Positions 40,829 to 49,591 of a stretch of 64,000 nucleotides of DNA are shown here, in pieces (the stretch's first letter is position 1; every line of letters starts with the position of its first letter). The position numbers and the translations under genes were made by a program. The notes beneath the pieces were generated by a model that saw only the letters and a program-made list of their open reading frames with translations, was not told where the DNA came from and ran no database searches. The DNA lies in contig DASUZB010000088.1 in the NCBI GenBank assembly GCA_036377075.1, positions 1-64,000 of the forward strand, given 5' to 3'. This stretch comes from DASUZB01 sp036377075. GTDB taxonomy: Bacteria > Actinomycetota > CALGFH01.

Positions 40829-42010
40829 GTGCCCGACGAGCACTCCTGCCCGAGCTGCGGTGCCGCCACCGTCGAGCTGTTCCACCGGGAGACGGGTGTC
40901 CCGGTCAACAGCTGCCTGCTGCTGGCGACCGAGGAGGAGGCGCGGGCGTTCCCGCGGGGCACCATCGCGCTCGGCTTCTGCCACGGCTGCGGCTTCATCT
41001 CCAACACCGCGTTCGACCCGGCCCTGGCCGAGTACTCCAGCCGCTACGAGGAGACCCAGGCCTTCTCGCCGCGCTTCCAGCGCTTCGAGGACGAGCTCGC
41101 CCGCCGCCTGGTCGACCGCTTCGACCTGCACGGCAAGGACGTCCTCGAGATCGGCTGCGGCAAGGGCTCGTTCCTGCTGCGCGTCTGCGAGCTCGGCGCC
41201 AACCGCGGCATCGGGATCGACCCCAGCGTGGTGCTGGAACGCGTCCAGCAGCCGGCCGCCGGCGAGGTCCGCTTCATCGCCGACCTGTACCGCAAGGAGC
41301 ACGCGGAGCTGCCGGCCGACTTCGTGATCTGCCGCCACACCCTCGAGCACATCTACGACGTCGCCGGGTTCGTGGACCTGCTCCGCGCCAACCTGGCCGG
41401 GCGCAGCGCCACCACCGTCTTCTTCGAGCTGCCCGACACGCTGCGGGTGCTCGAGGAGGTCGCCTTCTGGGACGTCTACTACGAGCACTGCTCCTACTTC
41501 ACCATCGGCTCGCTGGTGCGGCTGTTCGAGCGCACCGGGTTCACCGTGCTCGACGCCCGCCTCGACTACGACGACCAGTACGTCCTGCTGGAGGCGCGCA
41601 CCGACGAGGCCGCCGCTGGGTCACCGGCCGGCCCGGTCGACCAGGTCGCCGACGTGGCCGCGGCGGCGCAGCGGTTCCAGCGCCGCTACCGGGCGCAGCT
41701 CGCCGCCTGGGACGAGCGCCTCGGCGGCCTGTTCGCCGACGGCAAGCGCGCCGTCGTCTGGGGCGCCGGCTCCAAGGGCGTCGCCTTCCTGTGCGCCCTG
41801 CCCGCCGCCGAGCGGATCGAGGTGGCGGTCGACATCAACCCGTACAAGCACGGCATGTTCATGGCCGCCACCGGCCAGCGCATCGTGCCGCCGGCGTTCC
41901 TGGCCGACTACCGCCCGGACGTGGTGATCGTGATGAACCCGATCTACCGCGAGGAGATCCGGGCCGAACTGGACCGCATCGGCGTGGACGCCGAGGTGGT
42001 GGCGGTCTGA
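40829..42010 (+). CDS. Zinc-finger sugar C-methyltransferase-like protein
   Basis: A 393-residue relative of NDP-sugar C-methyltransferases. The zinc finger (CPSCGAATVELF ... CHGCGFISN) is followed by a SAM domain (VLEIGCGKGSFLLRVCELG, FVICRHTLEHIYD, YYEHCSYFTIGSL) and a C-terminal domain (VWGAGSKGVAFLCAL, DINPYKHGMFM). The catalytic-region histidine segment differs from the two minus-strand paralogues (YEHCSYF versus YHEHFSYF and YHEHHCYF), so it probably uses another substrate. GTG start with AAAGGAG 8 bases ahead. It precedes the AsnB-like gene by 15 bases. Confidence 0.87.
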   Translation: MPDEHSCPSCGAATVELFHRETGVPVNSCLLLATEEEARAFPRGTIALGFCHGCGFISNTAFDPALAEYSSRYEETQAFSPRFQRFEDELARRLVDRFDLHGKDVLEIGCGKGSFLLRVCELGANRGIGIDPSVVLERVQQPAAGEVRFIADLYRKEHAELPADFVICRHTLEHIYDVAGFVDLLRANLAGRSATTVFFELPDTLRVLEEVAFWDVYYEHCSYFTIGSLVRLFERTGFTVLDARLDYDDQYVLLEARTDEAAAGSPAGPVDQVADVAAAAQRFQRRYRAQLAAWDERLGGLFADGKRAVVWGAGSKGVAFLCALPAAERIEVAVDINPYKHGMFMAATGQRIVPPAFLADYRPDVVIVMNPIYREEIRAELDRIGVDAEVVAV

Positions 42011-42025
42011 CGATAGGAGGGGACC

Positions 42026-43831
42026 TTGCCTGGCATCGCGGGCGTGATCGCCCATGAGCGCCGGCCGGTGGCCGCGCGCCTCGACCGGATGGTCGCGGCC
42101 ATGCGCCACCGTCCCTGGTACACCTCGCGGACGGCGGTGGTCCCCGGCGCCGGCTTCGCCGCGGTCGGCTGGCGGGAGCCGCCGGCGCTCGCCCGGCGGG
42201 GCCAGGTCATGCTCGCCCTCGCCGGCGACGTGTACGACGTCGAGCCCGGCCCGGCGCCGGCGAGCAGGGCGGCGCTCGCCGCCGCCCTGCTCGACCGCTT
42301 CGTCAGCGGGGGCGCGCTCGCCCTCGCCGGGCTCAACGGCGTCTACGCCGCGCTGGTGTGGGAGCGGGACGCCGGCCGGCTGACGATCGTCAACGACCGC
42401 TACGGCTTCCAGAAGCTCTACTGGTGGCTGGCGCCCGACGGGCTGGAGGTGGCCACCGAGCCGAAGGCGCTCGCCTCCCACCCCCGCTTCGACCGCTCGG
42501 TGAGCGAGCTGGCCCTGGCCGACTTCCTCACCGTCGGCCACTTCCTCGAAGACCGCGTCTTCTACGACCGGGTCAAGCTGCTCCCGCCCGCGAGCGTCGC
42601 GGTGTGGGAGGGCGAGAAGCTGGTGGCGCAGCCGTACTGGGACTACGAGCTGCCGCTCGCCGGCGCGAGCGCCGAGGCCGGCGACGCCGCCGTGGACGAG
42701 TACGCGCGGCTGCTGCGGGCGGCGGTCGCGCGCCGGGCGGAGCCCGGCATCGCCCTGCCGCTCACCGGCGGGCTCGACTCGCGCGTGCTCGCCGGGTTCC
42801 TGCACGAGGAGGCGCCCGACCTCGAGGTCGTCACCACCACCGTGGGCCACGACCACGCCAACGACGTCCGCTTCGGGCGGCAGCTCGCCGGCGCGCTCGG
42901 CTACCCGCACGCCTTCGCGCCGGTCGGGCCGAGCTACATCGCCGACCACGCCGAGGAGGGCATCGCCGCGCTCGACGGCGCCGGCATCTGCTCGACCTTC
43001 TGGATCCTGGCCGCCAACCCGGTGTTCGAGTCCAGCGGCGCCGCGGCCGCCTGGTGCGGCTTCCTCGGCGGCGCGCTCGCGGGCGGCGACCTGCCCCGCG
43101 GCGTCAACGCCCGCAGCGACCCGAGCCTGGCGCTGATGACGCTGTGGCGCGCCAAGTTCGCCCGCTACTGCAGCGAGGCGGAGCTGGCCCGGCTGCTCAA
43201 GCCGGGCGTGTACGCGGCCGTCCGCGGCGAGGCGTTCGCCGCCGTGCAGCGCGCCTTCATCGCCGCCGCCACCGACGACGCGCTCAACCGCTGCACCTAC
43301 GTGGACCTGCGCGAGAAGCGGCGCCGCTTCACTAGCGCCTACCGGGAGCTGTTCGGGCTCTCCTGCCGGCCGGTGGAGCCGTTCGCGGACAACGAGCTGG
43401 TCGACTTCGTCCTGCGCCTGCCCAAGCAGGCGATGGTCGACCAGCGCCTGTACCGCCGCATGGTGGTGCGCCACCTCCCGGTGCTCGCCCAGGTCCCGTA
43501 CGCGAAGACCGGCGCGCCGGTCGACGACTCGCGGGTGCGCTACTGGTCACGGCGGGTCGCCGGCCGCGCCAGGGCCGAGGTCGCGGCGCGCCTGCCCGAG
43601 CTCGCCGGTTCGCTGCACGACACCAAGGCCTACGTCCACTACGACGAGTGGGTGCGCGCCGGCTCGCGCCGCTTCATCGAGGACGCCCTGCGCCCCGAGT
43701 ACCTGGAGGACCTGCTCGACGTCGACGCGGTGCGGGCGCTGGTGGCCGACCACATGGAGGGCCGCGCCAACCAGCACGGCAAGGTTTGCGCGCTGGCGAC
43801 GTTCGCGCTGTGGCGCCGCTGGTACGGGTGA
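42026..43831 (+). CDS. Asparagine synthetase-like protein lacking the glutaminase cysteine
   Basis: A 601-residue protein with the AsnB layout: N-terminal class II glutamine amidotransferase domain (about 1-205) and C-terminal ATP-pyrophosphatase domain with the PP-loop LTGGLDSRVLAG. The family starts Met-Cys-Gly-Ile, with Cys the nucleophile; here it reads MPGIAGV, so the glutaminase site is dead. The TTG start at 42026 is firm, with AGGAGGGG just upstream. It could activate a carboxylate with ATP and use free ammonia or an amine, for example to amidate a uronic acid in the EPS. The gene ends one base before a convergent gene. Confidence 0.88.
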   Translation: MPGIAGVIAHERRPVAARLDRMVAAMRHRPWYTSRTAVVPGAGFAAVGWREPPALARRGQVMLALAGDVYDVEPGPAPASRAALAAALLDRFVSGGALALAGLNGVYAALVWERDAGRLTIVNDRYGFQKLYWWLAPDGLEVATEPKALASHPRFDRSVSELALADFLTVGHFLEDRVFYDRVKLLPPASVAVWEGEKLVAQPYWDYELPLAGASAEAGDAAVDEYARLLRAAVARRAEPGIALPLTGGLDSRVLAGFLHEEAPDLEVVTTTVGHDHANDVRFGRQLAGALGYPHAFAPVGPSYIADHAEEGIAALDGAGICSTFWILAANPVFESSGAAAAWCGFLGGALAGGDLPRGVNARSDPSLALMTLWRAKFARYCSEAELARLLKPGVYAAVRGEAFAAVQRAFIAAATDDALNRCTYVDLREKRRRFTSAYRELFGLSCRPVEPFADNELVDFVLRLPKQAMVDQRLYRRMVVRHLPVLAQVPYAKTGAPVDDSRVRYWSRRVAGRARAEVAARLPELAGSLHDTKAYVHYDEWVRAGSRRFIEDALRPEYLEDLLDVDAVRALVADHMEGRANQHGKVCALATFALWRRWYG

Positions 43832-43832
43832 G

Positions 43833-45062
43833 CTACAGGACCTTCGGCGCCGGCACCGGGACGATGAAGCGGCCGCCGGCGCGGCGGTAGGCGTCCTGCT
43901 GGGCGAGGACCTCGTCGGCGAAGTTCCAGGCGAGCAGCAGCACGTAGTCGGGGCGGTCGGCGAGCAGGCGGGCCGGGTCGGCGATCGGCAGGCGCACGCC
44001 GGGCATGTAGCGGCCTTGCTTGTGGACGTTGCGGTCGACCACGTAGTCGATCGTCTCGCTGCCCACCCCGACGTAGTTGAGCAGGGTGGCGCCCTTGGCG
44101 GCGGCGCCGTAGGCGGCGATCCGCGCACCCTGGGCCTTGAGCTCGGCGAGCAGCGCCAGCAGCCCCTTCTTGACGCCCGCGACGCGGGCGGCGAAGTCGC
44201 GGTAGTAGCCCGCCGCGACCAGCCCGTGCGCCGCCTCGTCGGCGACGTAGCCGCGCACGGTCTCGTCGGGCTCGCCCTGGCGGCGCACGAACAGCCGCAG
44301 CGAGCCGCCGTGCACCGGGTAGTGCTCCACCCGCGCGAGCACCAGGCCGTGCCTGGCGAACAGCCCTTGCAGCGCGGTCACCGAGAAGTAGCAGTGGTGC
44401 TCGTGGTAGATGGTGTCGAACTCGCAGCGGTCGATCAGGTCGCGCACGTAGGGGGCCTCGATCACCGCCACGCCGTGCGGGGCGAGCAGCAGGCCGACGC
44501 CGGCCACGAAGCCGTTCAGGTCGGGCACGTGGGCCAGGACGTTGTTGGCCAGCACGACGTCGGCCCGCTTGCCCTCGGCGACCAGGCAGGCGGCCAGGCC
44601 GCGGTCGAAGAAGGCGCGCAGGGTCGGGATGCCGGCCTCCTGCGCGGCCCTGGCCGGCCCCTCGGCCGGGTCGATGCCGAGCACCGGCACGCCCTGCTTG
44701 GCGAAGTGGCGCAGCAGGTAGCCGTCGTTGGAGGCGAGCTCGACCACCAGGCTGCGCTCGCCGAGGCCCTCCTCGTCGACCAGCCGCTCGGCGTTGCGCC
44801 GCGCGTGCTCCACCAGCGCGTCGGAGAACGACGAGTAGTACGGGTAGTCCTGGGTGAACAGCGTCTCCGCCGAGACCGTCTGCAGCAGCTGGACCAGCGA
44901 GCAGGCCGCGCAGAAGGCGACCTGCAGCGGGTAGAACGCCTCCGGCTCCTCGAGCCGGGACGGCTCGACCAGGGCGTCCGCCAGGGGCGTCTCGCCCAGG
45001 TCGAGGATCGGCTCGAGGCCGCTCGCGCCGCAGGAACGGCACGCCTGGATCAGCTCGTGCAT
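43833..45062 (-). CDS. Zinc-finger sugar C-methyltransferase (TylCIII/NovU type)
   Basis: A 409-residue three-domain enzyme, paralogous to the product of 21534-22868. The zinc finger is CRSCGASGLEPIL ... CAACSLVQ. The SAM loop is VVELASNDGYLLRHFAKQG, the catalytic region FDTIYHEHHCYFSV, and the C-terminal domain has YGAAAKGATLLNYVG and DRNVHKQGRYMPG. It is expected to methylate a 4-keto-sugar nucleotide. ATG 45062 has AAGGAG 11 bases upstream; an in-frame GTG at 45074 is an alternative. It is 32 bases downstream of the second cytidylyltransferase, forming a two-gene unit that converges on the main EPS operon. Confidence 0.9.
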   Translation of the reverse strand: MHELIQACRSCGASGLEPILDLGETPLADALVEPSRLEEPEAFYPLQVAFCAACSLVQLLQTVSAETLFTQDYPYYSSFSDALVEHARRNAERLVDEEGLGERSLVVELASNDGYLLRHFAKQGVPVLGIDPAEGPARAAQEAGIPTLRAFFDRGLAACLVAEGKRADVVLANNVLAHVPDLNGFVAGVGLLLAPHGVAVIEAPYVRDLIDRCEFDTIYHEHHCYFSVTALQGLFARHGLVLARVEHYPVHGGSLRLFVRRQGEPDETVRGYVADEAAHGLVAAGYYRDFAARVAGVKKGLLALLAELKAQGARIAAYGAAAKGATLLNYVGVGSETIDYVVDRNVHKQGRYMPGVRLPIADPARLLADRPDYVLLLAWNFADEVLAQQDAYRRAGGRFIVPVPAPKVL

Positions 45063-45094
45063 CGCGGGGCTCACTCCTTGCTCGCCGGCAGCGG

Positions 45095-45868
45095 CTAGTC
45101 CCACACCTTCCACGGCGGCCGTGGCTGCTCCCAGAGGGACTCGAGCAGCTTCTTGTCCCGCAGGGTGTCCATGCACTGCCAGAAGGAGTAGTGCCGGTAG
45201 GCCATCAGCTGGCCGTCGGCGGCCAGGCCCTCGAGCGGCTCCCGCTCCCAGGTGGTGTCGTCGCCGGCGACGTAGTCGAGCACGCCCGGCTCCAGCACGA
45301 AGAAGGCGCCGTTGATCCAGCCCTCGCCGAGCTGCGGCTTCTCCGAGAAGCGGCGCACCACGTCGCCTTCGAGGTCGAGCCGGCCGAAGCGGGCCGGCGG
45401 GCGCACCGCGGTGACGGTCGCCAGGCGCCCGTGGCCGCGGTGGAAGGCGACCAGCTTGTCGAGGTCGATGTCGGCGACGCCGTCGCCCCAGGTCAGCATG
45501 AAGGGCTCGTCGCCGATGTAGGGGGCGAGCCGCTTGATGCGGCCGCCGGTGGCGGTCTCCAGGCCGGTGTCGACCAGCTCGACGGTCCAGTCCTCGCGGT
45601 GGCTGCCGCCGTGCCGTCTGACCTCGCCGTCGCGCGAGTTGACGGTCAGGTTGCCGTTGTAGGAGCAGTACTCCACCAGCCAGCGCTTGATGTGCTCGCC
45701 CTTGTAGCCGAGGGCGACGACGAAGTCGCGGTAGCCGTAGTGGTGGTAGATCTTGAGGATGTGCCACAGGATCGGCCGTCCACCGATCTCGACCATTGGC
45801 TTGGGCCGGACCTCGGTCTCCTCGGCCAACCGCGTCCCGAGCCCCCCGGCAAGGATGACGACCTTCAA
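45095..45868 (-). CDS. rfbF: Glucose-1-phosphate cytidylyltransferase
   Basis: A 257-residue RfbF protein making CDP-glucose. It has the intact nucleotide loop ILAGGLGTRLAEETEVRPKPM, the metal-binding FMLTWGDGVADIDLDKL, and the family markers EIGGRPILWHILKIYHHYGY and FWQCMDTLRDKKLLESLW. The TTG at 45868 gives the correct N-terminus and has AGGAAGGA upstream; earlier codons are non-conserved. The paralogue at 20749-21534 is divergent, so the cluster has two activation branches. No CDP-glucose 4,6-dehydratase (RfbG) is adjacent, and the dehydratase at 33100 is of the CapD type. Confidence 0.92.
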   Translation of the reverse strand: MKVVILAGGLGTRLAEETEVRPKPMVEIGGRPILWHILKIYHHYGYRDFVVALGYKGEHIKRWLVEYCSYNGNLTVNSRDGEVRRHGGSHREDWTVELVDTGLETATGGRIKRLAPYIGDEPFMLTWGDGVADIDLDKLVAFHRGHGRLATVTAVRPPARFGRLDLEGDVVRRFSEKPQLGEGWINGAFFVLEPGVLDYVAGDDTTWEREPLEGLAADGQLMAYRHYSFWQCMDTLRDKKLLESLWEQPRPPWKVWD

Positions 45869-46113
45869 GCTGCTGGATCCTTCCTCGCGGCGTAGCCAGC
45901 CGCGTCGCCTGCCTGCACGACGGCACGCCACGGCCGGGACCCGCCTTCGGCCCCGGCGGCGACGCTCGCCACCCCATTGTGGGAGCCGTGGGCGCGGCCC
46001 TGGTCCCCACGGGTAGGGAGCCTGCCTACGGCGATCGAACGATTCAGGACGGCCCCGCAGGCAGGACGCCGGTGGCCGGGGCGGACGACCCGCTCACCGT
46101 GCGGCAGACGCGT

Positions 46114-47073
46114 TCAGGCGGCCTGGTCGCTGGCAGGGCGGCCGCGGCGGTCCGGGGCGACCGCGCCGCGGGCCAGGCGGGCGAGCTGGGGCACGACCAT
46201 CACGGCGTCCTTGCCGAGGCTCTTGTAGTGGCGGCCGACCCAGCGCAGCATCTCGGCGTAGCAGGCGGCGCGCTCGCGCGGCGGCAGCGGGGAGCGCCGG
46301 ATGGCGCGGACGAACTCGAACCCCTGCTTCCAGACTGGGAGCACGACCCGGACGCGGCGGTTGGGGTCGAACCAGGCGGTGCGGCCGCTGCGCACCTTGT
46401 GCGCCCTGGTGGAGCGGCCCTCGTGCTCGCGCGACCAGAACAGCTCCTCGTCGACCTCGGCGAAGCGCCCGTAGAGGCCGAGCTCGGCCAGCATCACCCG
46501 GTCGGAGGCGACGTAGGGGCCCATCAGCCGGGTGCGGCGCAGCGCCTCGGTGCGGACCACGCCGAACACCGGGAAGCAGCGGTAGCGCAGCCCGGTGAGG
46601 GCGTGGAGGCGCTCGCGCACCCGCGGCGAGCCCGCCTTCCAGGCGTAGCGGTACGGCCTGGTGCGCCTGCCGGCGGCGTCGACGATCGCCACCTGCGGGT
46701 GGCAGAGGACCACGTCGGGCTCGCGGTCGAGCAGCTCGACGCAGCGGCCGAGGAAGTCGGGCAGGCAGAGGTCGTCGTGCGCGGCCAGCTTGAAGTACTC
46801 GCCCCTGGCGAGCGTCATCACCCGGTTGTGGTTCCAGGTGGCGCCGCGGTTGACCTCCTCCCTGAGGTAGCGCACGCGCGCGTCGCGCTCGGCGTAGGCC
46901 CGGCAGATGCGCTCGGTGTCGTCGCTGGAGCCGTTGTCGGAGATGATCAGCTCGAAATCGGTGAAGCGCTGGGCGAGCAGGTGGTCGAGCGTCTCGGCGA
47001 GGAAGTTGGCGCCGTCGTAGACGGGCATGCCGATGCTCACCCGTGGGGCGCGCCCGCCCACCGCCTGCTCCAT
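46114..47073 (-). CDS. Family 2 glycosyltransferase
   Basis: A 319-residue GT-A enzyme. VSIGMPVYDGANFLAETLDH and IISDNGSSDDTERICRAY form the donor site, and KLAAHDDLCLPDFL is the metal site. The C-terminal half is basic (TRLMGPYVASDRVMLAELG, RTRPYRYAW) with no membrane segment. It lies at the edge of the EPS genes, divergent from the secreted beta-helix protein, with ATG 47073 behind GGGAGG. The same-strand cytidylyltransferase begins 245 bases further on, so it is probably a separate unit. Linkage made is unknown. Confidence 0.88.
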   Translation of the reverse strand: MEQAVGGRAPRVSIGMPVYDGANFLAETLDHLLAQRFTDFELIISDNGSSDDTERICRAYAERDARVRYLREEVNRGATWNHNRVMTLARGEYFKLAAHDDLCLPDFLGRCVELLDREPDVVLCHPQVAIVDAAGRRTRPYRYAWKAGSPRVRERLHALTGLRYRCFPVFGVVRTEALRRTRLMGPYVASDRVMLAELGLYGRFAEVDEELFWSREHEGRSTRAHKVRSGRTAWFDPNRRVRVVLPVWKQGFEFVRAIRRSPLPPRERAACYAEMLRWVGRHYKSLGKDAVMVVPQLARLARGAVAPDRRGRPASDQAA

Positions 47074-47234
47074 CGAACCTCCCGTTCTCGGTGCAGAAAC
47101 GGCCGGCGGCCAGTCTCCGCCAACCGGATCGAGCCCGAATCCGCAGATCGGCGTAGCGAACCTACGCCCCACACGCCGGCACGGCGTCTACCTGCACCGT
47201 TACGCCTGCTGCCCGGCGTGGCCAGTTGGGTTTG

Positions 47235-47299
47235 CGCAATATTGCGGCGATGAATTCTTGACCAAACTGTTGCACGGAATTCCCGGTGCCTGTCAGTAT
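47235..47299 (+). promoter_or_regulatory. Palindrome and promoter upstream of the beta-helix gene
   Basis: An AT-richer block in the divergent gap holds a perfect 12-base palindrome CGCAATATTGCG (47235-47246). Two GAATTC sites lie 25 bases apart (47252-47257, 47277-47282). A promoter-like pair TTGCAC (47270-47275) and CAGTAT (47294-47299) is spaced by 18. The arrangement suggests a regulated promoter for the secreted protein. Confidence 0.5.
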
Positions 47300-47350
47300 C
47301 ACCTCCCCCCACGAACCGGTCCCGGCAGGCTCACCGTGACAGGAGTCCCC

Positions 47351-48496
47351 ATGCCCCGCCGCCCGCGGCACCTCGCAGGCTCCGTTGCACCCTCCGCCGC
47401 GGCGCGCCGCGCCCGCCGGCCGCGCCACGCGGCCGCGCGTGCCGGCCGCGGCCGCGTCCTGCCGCTCGCCGGGCTGCTGCTGGTCGCCGCGGCGGCGTCC
47501 GCCTCGAACCCTCCGTCGCCGGCGCTGGCGGCGCCGACGTCGGTGGCCGACTGCCTCGCCCGCGGCGGCCGCACCCAGGTGGGCGGGATCCTGCGCCAGC
47601 CCTGGCGGGCCGACCGCACCCCCGACGACCACACCTACGACCTGCGCCGGGCCACCTCGGTCGCCTACGGTCGCGGCAGCGTCTACCCGCTGCTGTTCGG
47701 CAAGGCCCGCGCGGGCACCAACCTGTGCGTGCTCGGCGGCCACGTCATCGGCCAGCAGCCCCGGGGGCTCACCTACCAGGCCGTCTACACCCGCTACAAC
47801 GGCGACGGCCTGTGGGTGCAGGGCCGTGGCAGCTACCTGGTGTACGGCTTCCGCGCCGAGAACGTGGAGGACGGCATCTCCCTGCAGGGCGGCGACGGCG
47901 ACTTCGCCGTGGTGCGCGGCGCCTACCTGTCCTACGTCCGCGACGACTGCATCGAGAACGACAAGATCGTCGGCGGGCGCGTCGAGGACAGCCTGTTCGA
48001 CGGCTGCTTCATGGGCATCAGCGAGCGTCCCGACGCCAACGCCCCGCCCTCCCGGGCGCCCGCGGGCGAGACCTTCACCATCGACCGGACGCTGATCCGC
48101 ATCGCGCCACAGGCCAACGAGCGCGCCGCCGACGGCGCCGGCAACGGCCAGCTCTTCAAGTGGTCGGACGCCGCCAACCGGCTGGTGCTGCGCGACTCGG
48201 TCTTCCTGGTCGAGGAGGTCCCGATCCGCGGCTACACGCCGCTGGCGTTCCCGGCCGGCACCACCGCCCAGAACGTCACCCTGGTGTGGCTCGGCGCCGG
48301 CGCCTACCCGGGCCCGCTGCCGCGCGGCGTCACCGTGGTCCGCAACCGCTCGGTGTGGGAGACCGCCCGCGCCAACTGGCTGGTCGCCCACGGCTACGCC
48401 GCCGCCCGCCCCGCCCCCACGCGGCCCGCCACCACCCAGCCGCCCAAGCCCCCGTCGCAGGCGCACCACGGCTGCCAGCCCGACACGCACCCCTGA
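47351..48496 (+). CDS. Secreted right-handed beta-helix protein
   Basis: A 381-residue exported protein. A long Arg-rich N-region precedes the hydrophobic core VLPLAGLLLVAAAASAS, with probable cleavage after ALAAPTS-type residues near 58. The mature part shows the short strand repeats of a right-handed parallel beta-helix (YLVYGFRAENVEDGISLQG, FAVVRGAYLSYVRDDCIEND, VEDSLFDGCFMGIS), as in pectate-lyase-like and polysaccharide-depolymerising proteins. No catalytic set can be assigned. AGGAG precedes the ATG by 5 bases. The C-terminal 35 residues are Pro/Thr-rich. It may bind or cleave the exopolymer. Confidence 0.78.
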   Translation: MPRRPRHLAGSVAPSAAARRARRPRHAAARAGRGRVLPLAGLLLVAAAASASNPPSPALAAPTSVADCLARGGRTQVGGILRQPWRADRTPDDHTYDLRRATSVAYGRGSVYPLLFGKARAGTNLCVLGGHVIGQQPRGLTYQAVYTRYNGDGLWVQGRGSYLVYGFRAENVEDGISLQGGDGDFAVVRGAYLSYVRDDCIENDKIVGGRVEDSLFDGCFMGISERPDANAPPSRAPAGETFTIDRTLIRIAPQANERAADGAGNGQLFKWSDAANRLVLRDSVFLVEEVPIRGYTPLAFPAGTTAQNVTLVWLGAGAYPGPLPRGVTVVRNRSVWETARANWLVAHGYAAARPAPTRPATTQPPKPPSQAHHGCQPDTHP

Positions 48497-48554
48497 GCCG
48501 TCAGCGCCCAGTCGCGTCGCCGCCGTGACCGGCGGATGGTGCGGCCGGCCGGCC

Positions 48555-49433
48555 TCAGCCGCGGGGCACCGGGGCCGAGCCCTCCCGCCGCGGCTCGCCG
48601 GTCACGGCGGCGACGCGCAGGAGCTGCAGCTTGTCGTGCGAGGGTGTGCCGGGCGCCGCGGTGTAGAGCAGCAGACGCTGGTCTCGCTCGGGGATCAGCA
48701 GCACCTCGTAGTCGAGCTCCAGCTCGCCGACCAGTGGATGGGTGATGCGCTTGGTGGCCGAGCGCACCACCGCGACGTCGTGGGTCGCCCACAGCGCGGC
48801 GAACTCGGCGCTGTCAGCCCTCAACCGCTCGACCAGCTCGGCGATGCCGCGGTCGTCGGGGTAGCGGGCGGCGGCGGCGCGGAGGTCGGCCACCGCGCCG
48901 CGCAGCAGCTCCCGGCGGTCGGCGCGGGCGAGCGGGCCCTGGCCGTCCGCCTCCCGCAAGTACCCCCAGACGGCGTTGCGGCGCTCCGGCGGGAGCGCGG
49001 CGAAGTCGGTGATCAGCGCGACCGCCATCGCGTTCCACGCCAGGACCTCGTACTTGGCGTCGAGCACCAGCGCCGGGGTGTCGTCGAGCCGGTCGAGCAG
49101 GTGCAGGATGCCGGCGGGCACCTCCCGCGGCGGCCGGCGAGGCGGCCCGGGCGCCTGGTCGGCGAGCCGGAACAGGTGGTCGCGCTCGCTCGCCGCGAGC
49201 CGCAGCGCACGGGCGAGCGCCTCGAGCACCTGCGCGGACGGCCGCGGCCCGCGCGCCTGCTCGAGCCTGGCGTAGTAGTCCACCGAGATCCCGGCGAGCC
49301 GCGCGACCTCCTCGCGGCGCAGTCCCGGCGTGCGGCGCCTCCCCGCCCAGGCGGCCGGCCCCAACCCGGCCTCGGCGGGCCGCAGGCCCTCCCGGCGGCT
49401 GCGCAGGAAGCCGGCCAGCTCTCGCCTGTCCAT
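48555..49433 (-). CDS. XRE-type regulator with MmyB-like ligand domain
   Basis: A 292-residue one-component regulator. An N-terminal HTH (FLRSRREGL ... RRTPGLRREEVARLAGISVDYYARLEQ) is followed by the MmyB-like domain (about 105-270: ALVLDAKYEVLAWNAMAVAL and the late HPLVGELELDYEVLLIPERDQRLLLYTA). These proteins commonly repress a divergently transcribed oxidoreductase, which is the arrangement here: the quinone-oxidoreductase gene starts 158 bases away on the other strand. This pair is not obviously part of the polysaccharide system. Confidence 0.9.
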   Translation of the reverse strand: MDRRELAGFLRSRREGLRPAEAGLGPAAWAGRRRTPGLRREEVARLAGISVDYYARLEQARGPRPSAQVLEALARALRLAASERDHLFRLADQAPGPPRRPPREVPAGILHLLDRLDDTPALVLDAKYEVLAWNAMAVALITDFAALPPERRNAVWGYLREADGQGPLARADRRELLRGAVADLRAAAARYPDDRGIAELVERLRADSAEFAALWATHDVAVVRSATKRITHPLVGELELDYEVLLIPERDQRLLLYTAAPGTPSHDKLQLLRVAAVTGEPRREGSAPVPRG

Positions 49434-49591
49434 CCCAGCAGGATGCCTCGTGCCGTGTTGGCGAACAAGGGAGTGCCGATCCCTGGATGACCCGGCCCTG
49501 GCCGCGCCGGCGTCGCGGCGCGAGGCTGGCGGCGGAGGTGGCGACTGGCGGTCGCCCGCCAGCGCCGCGAGGAGACGGCCGGAGGTGGTGG

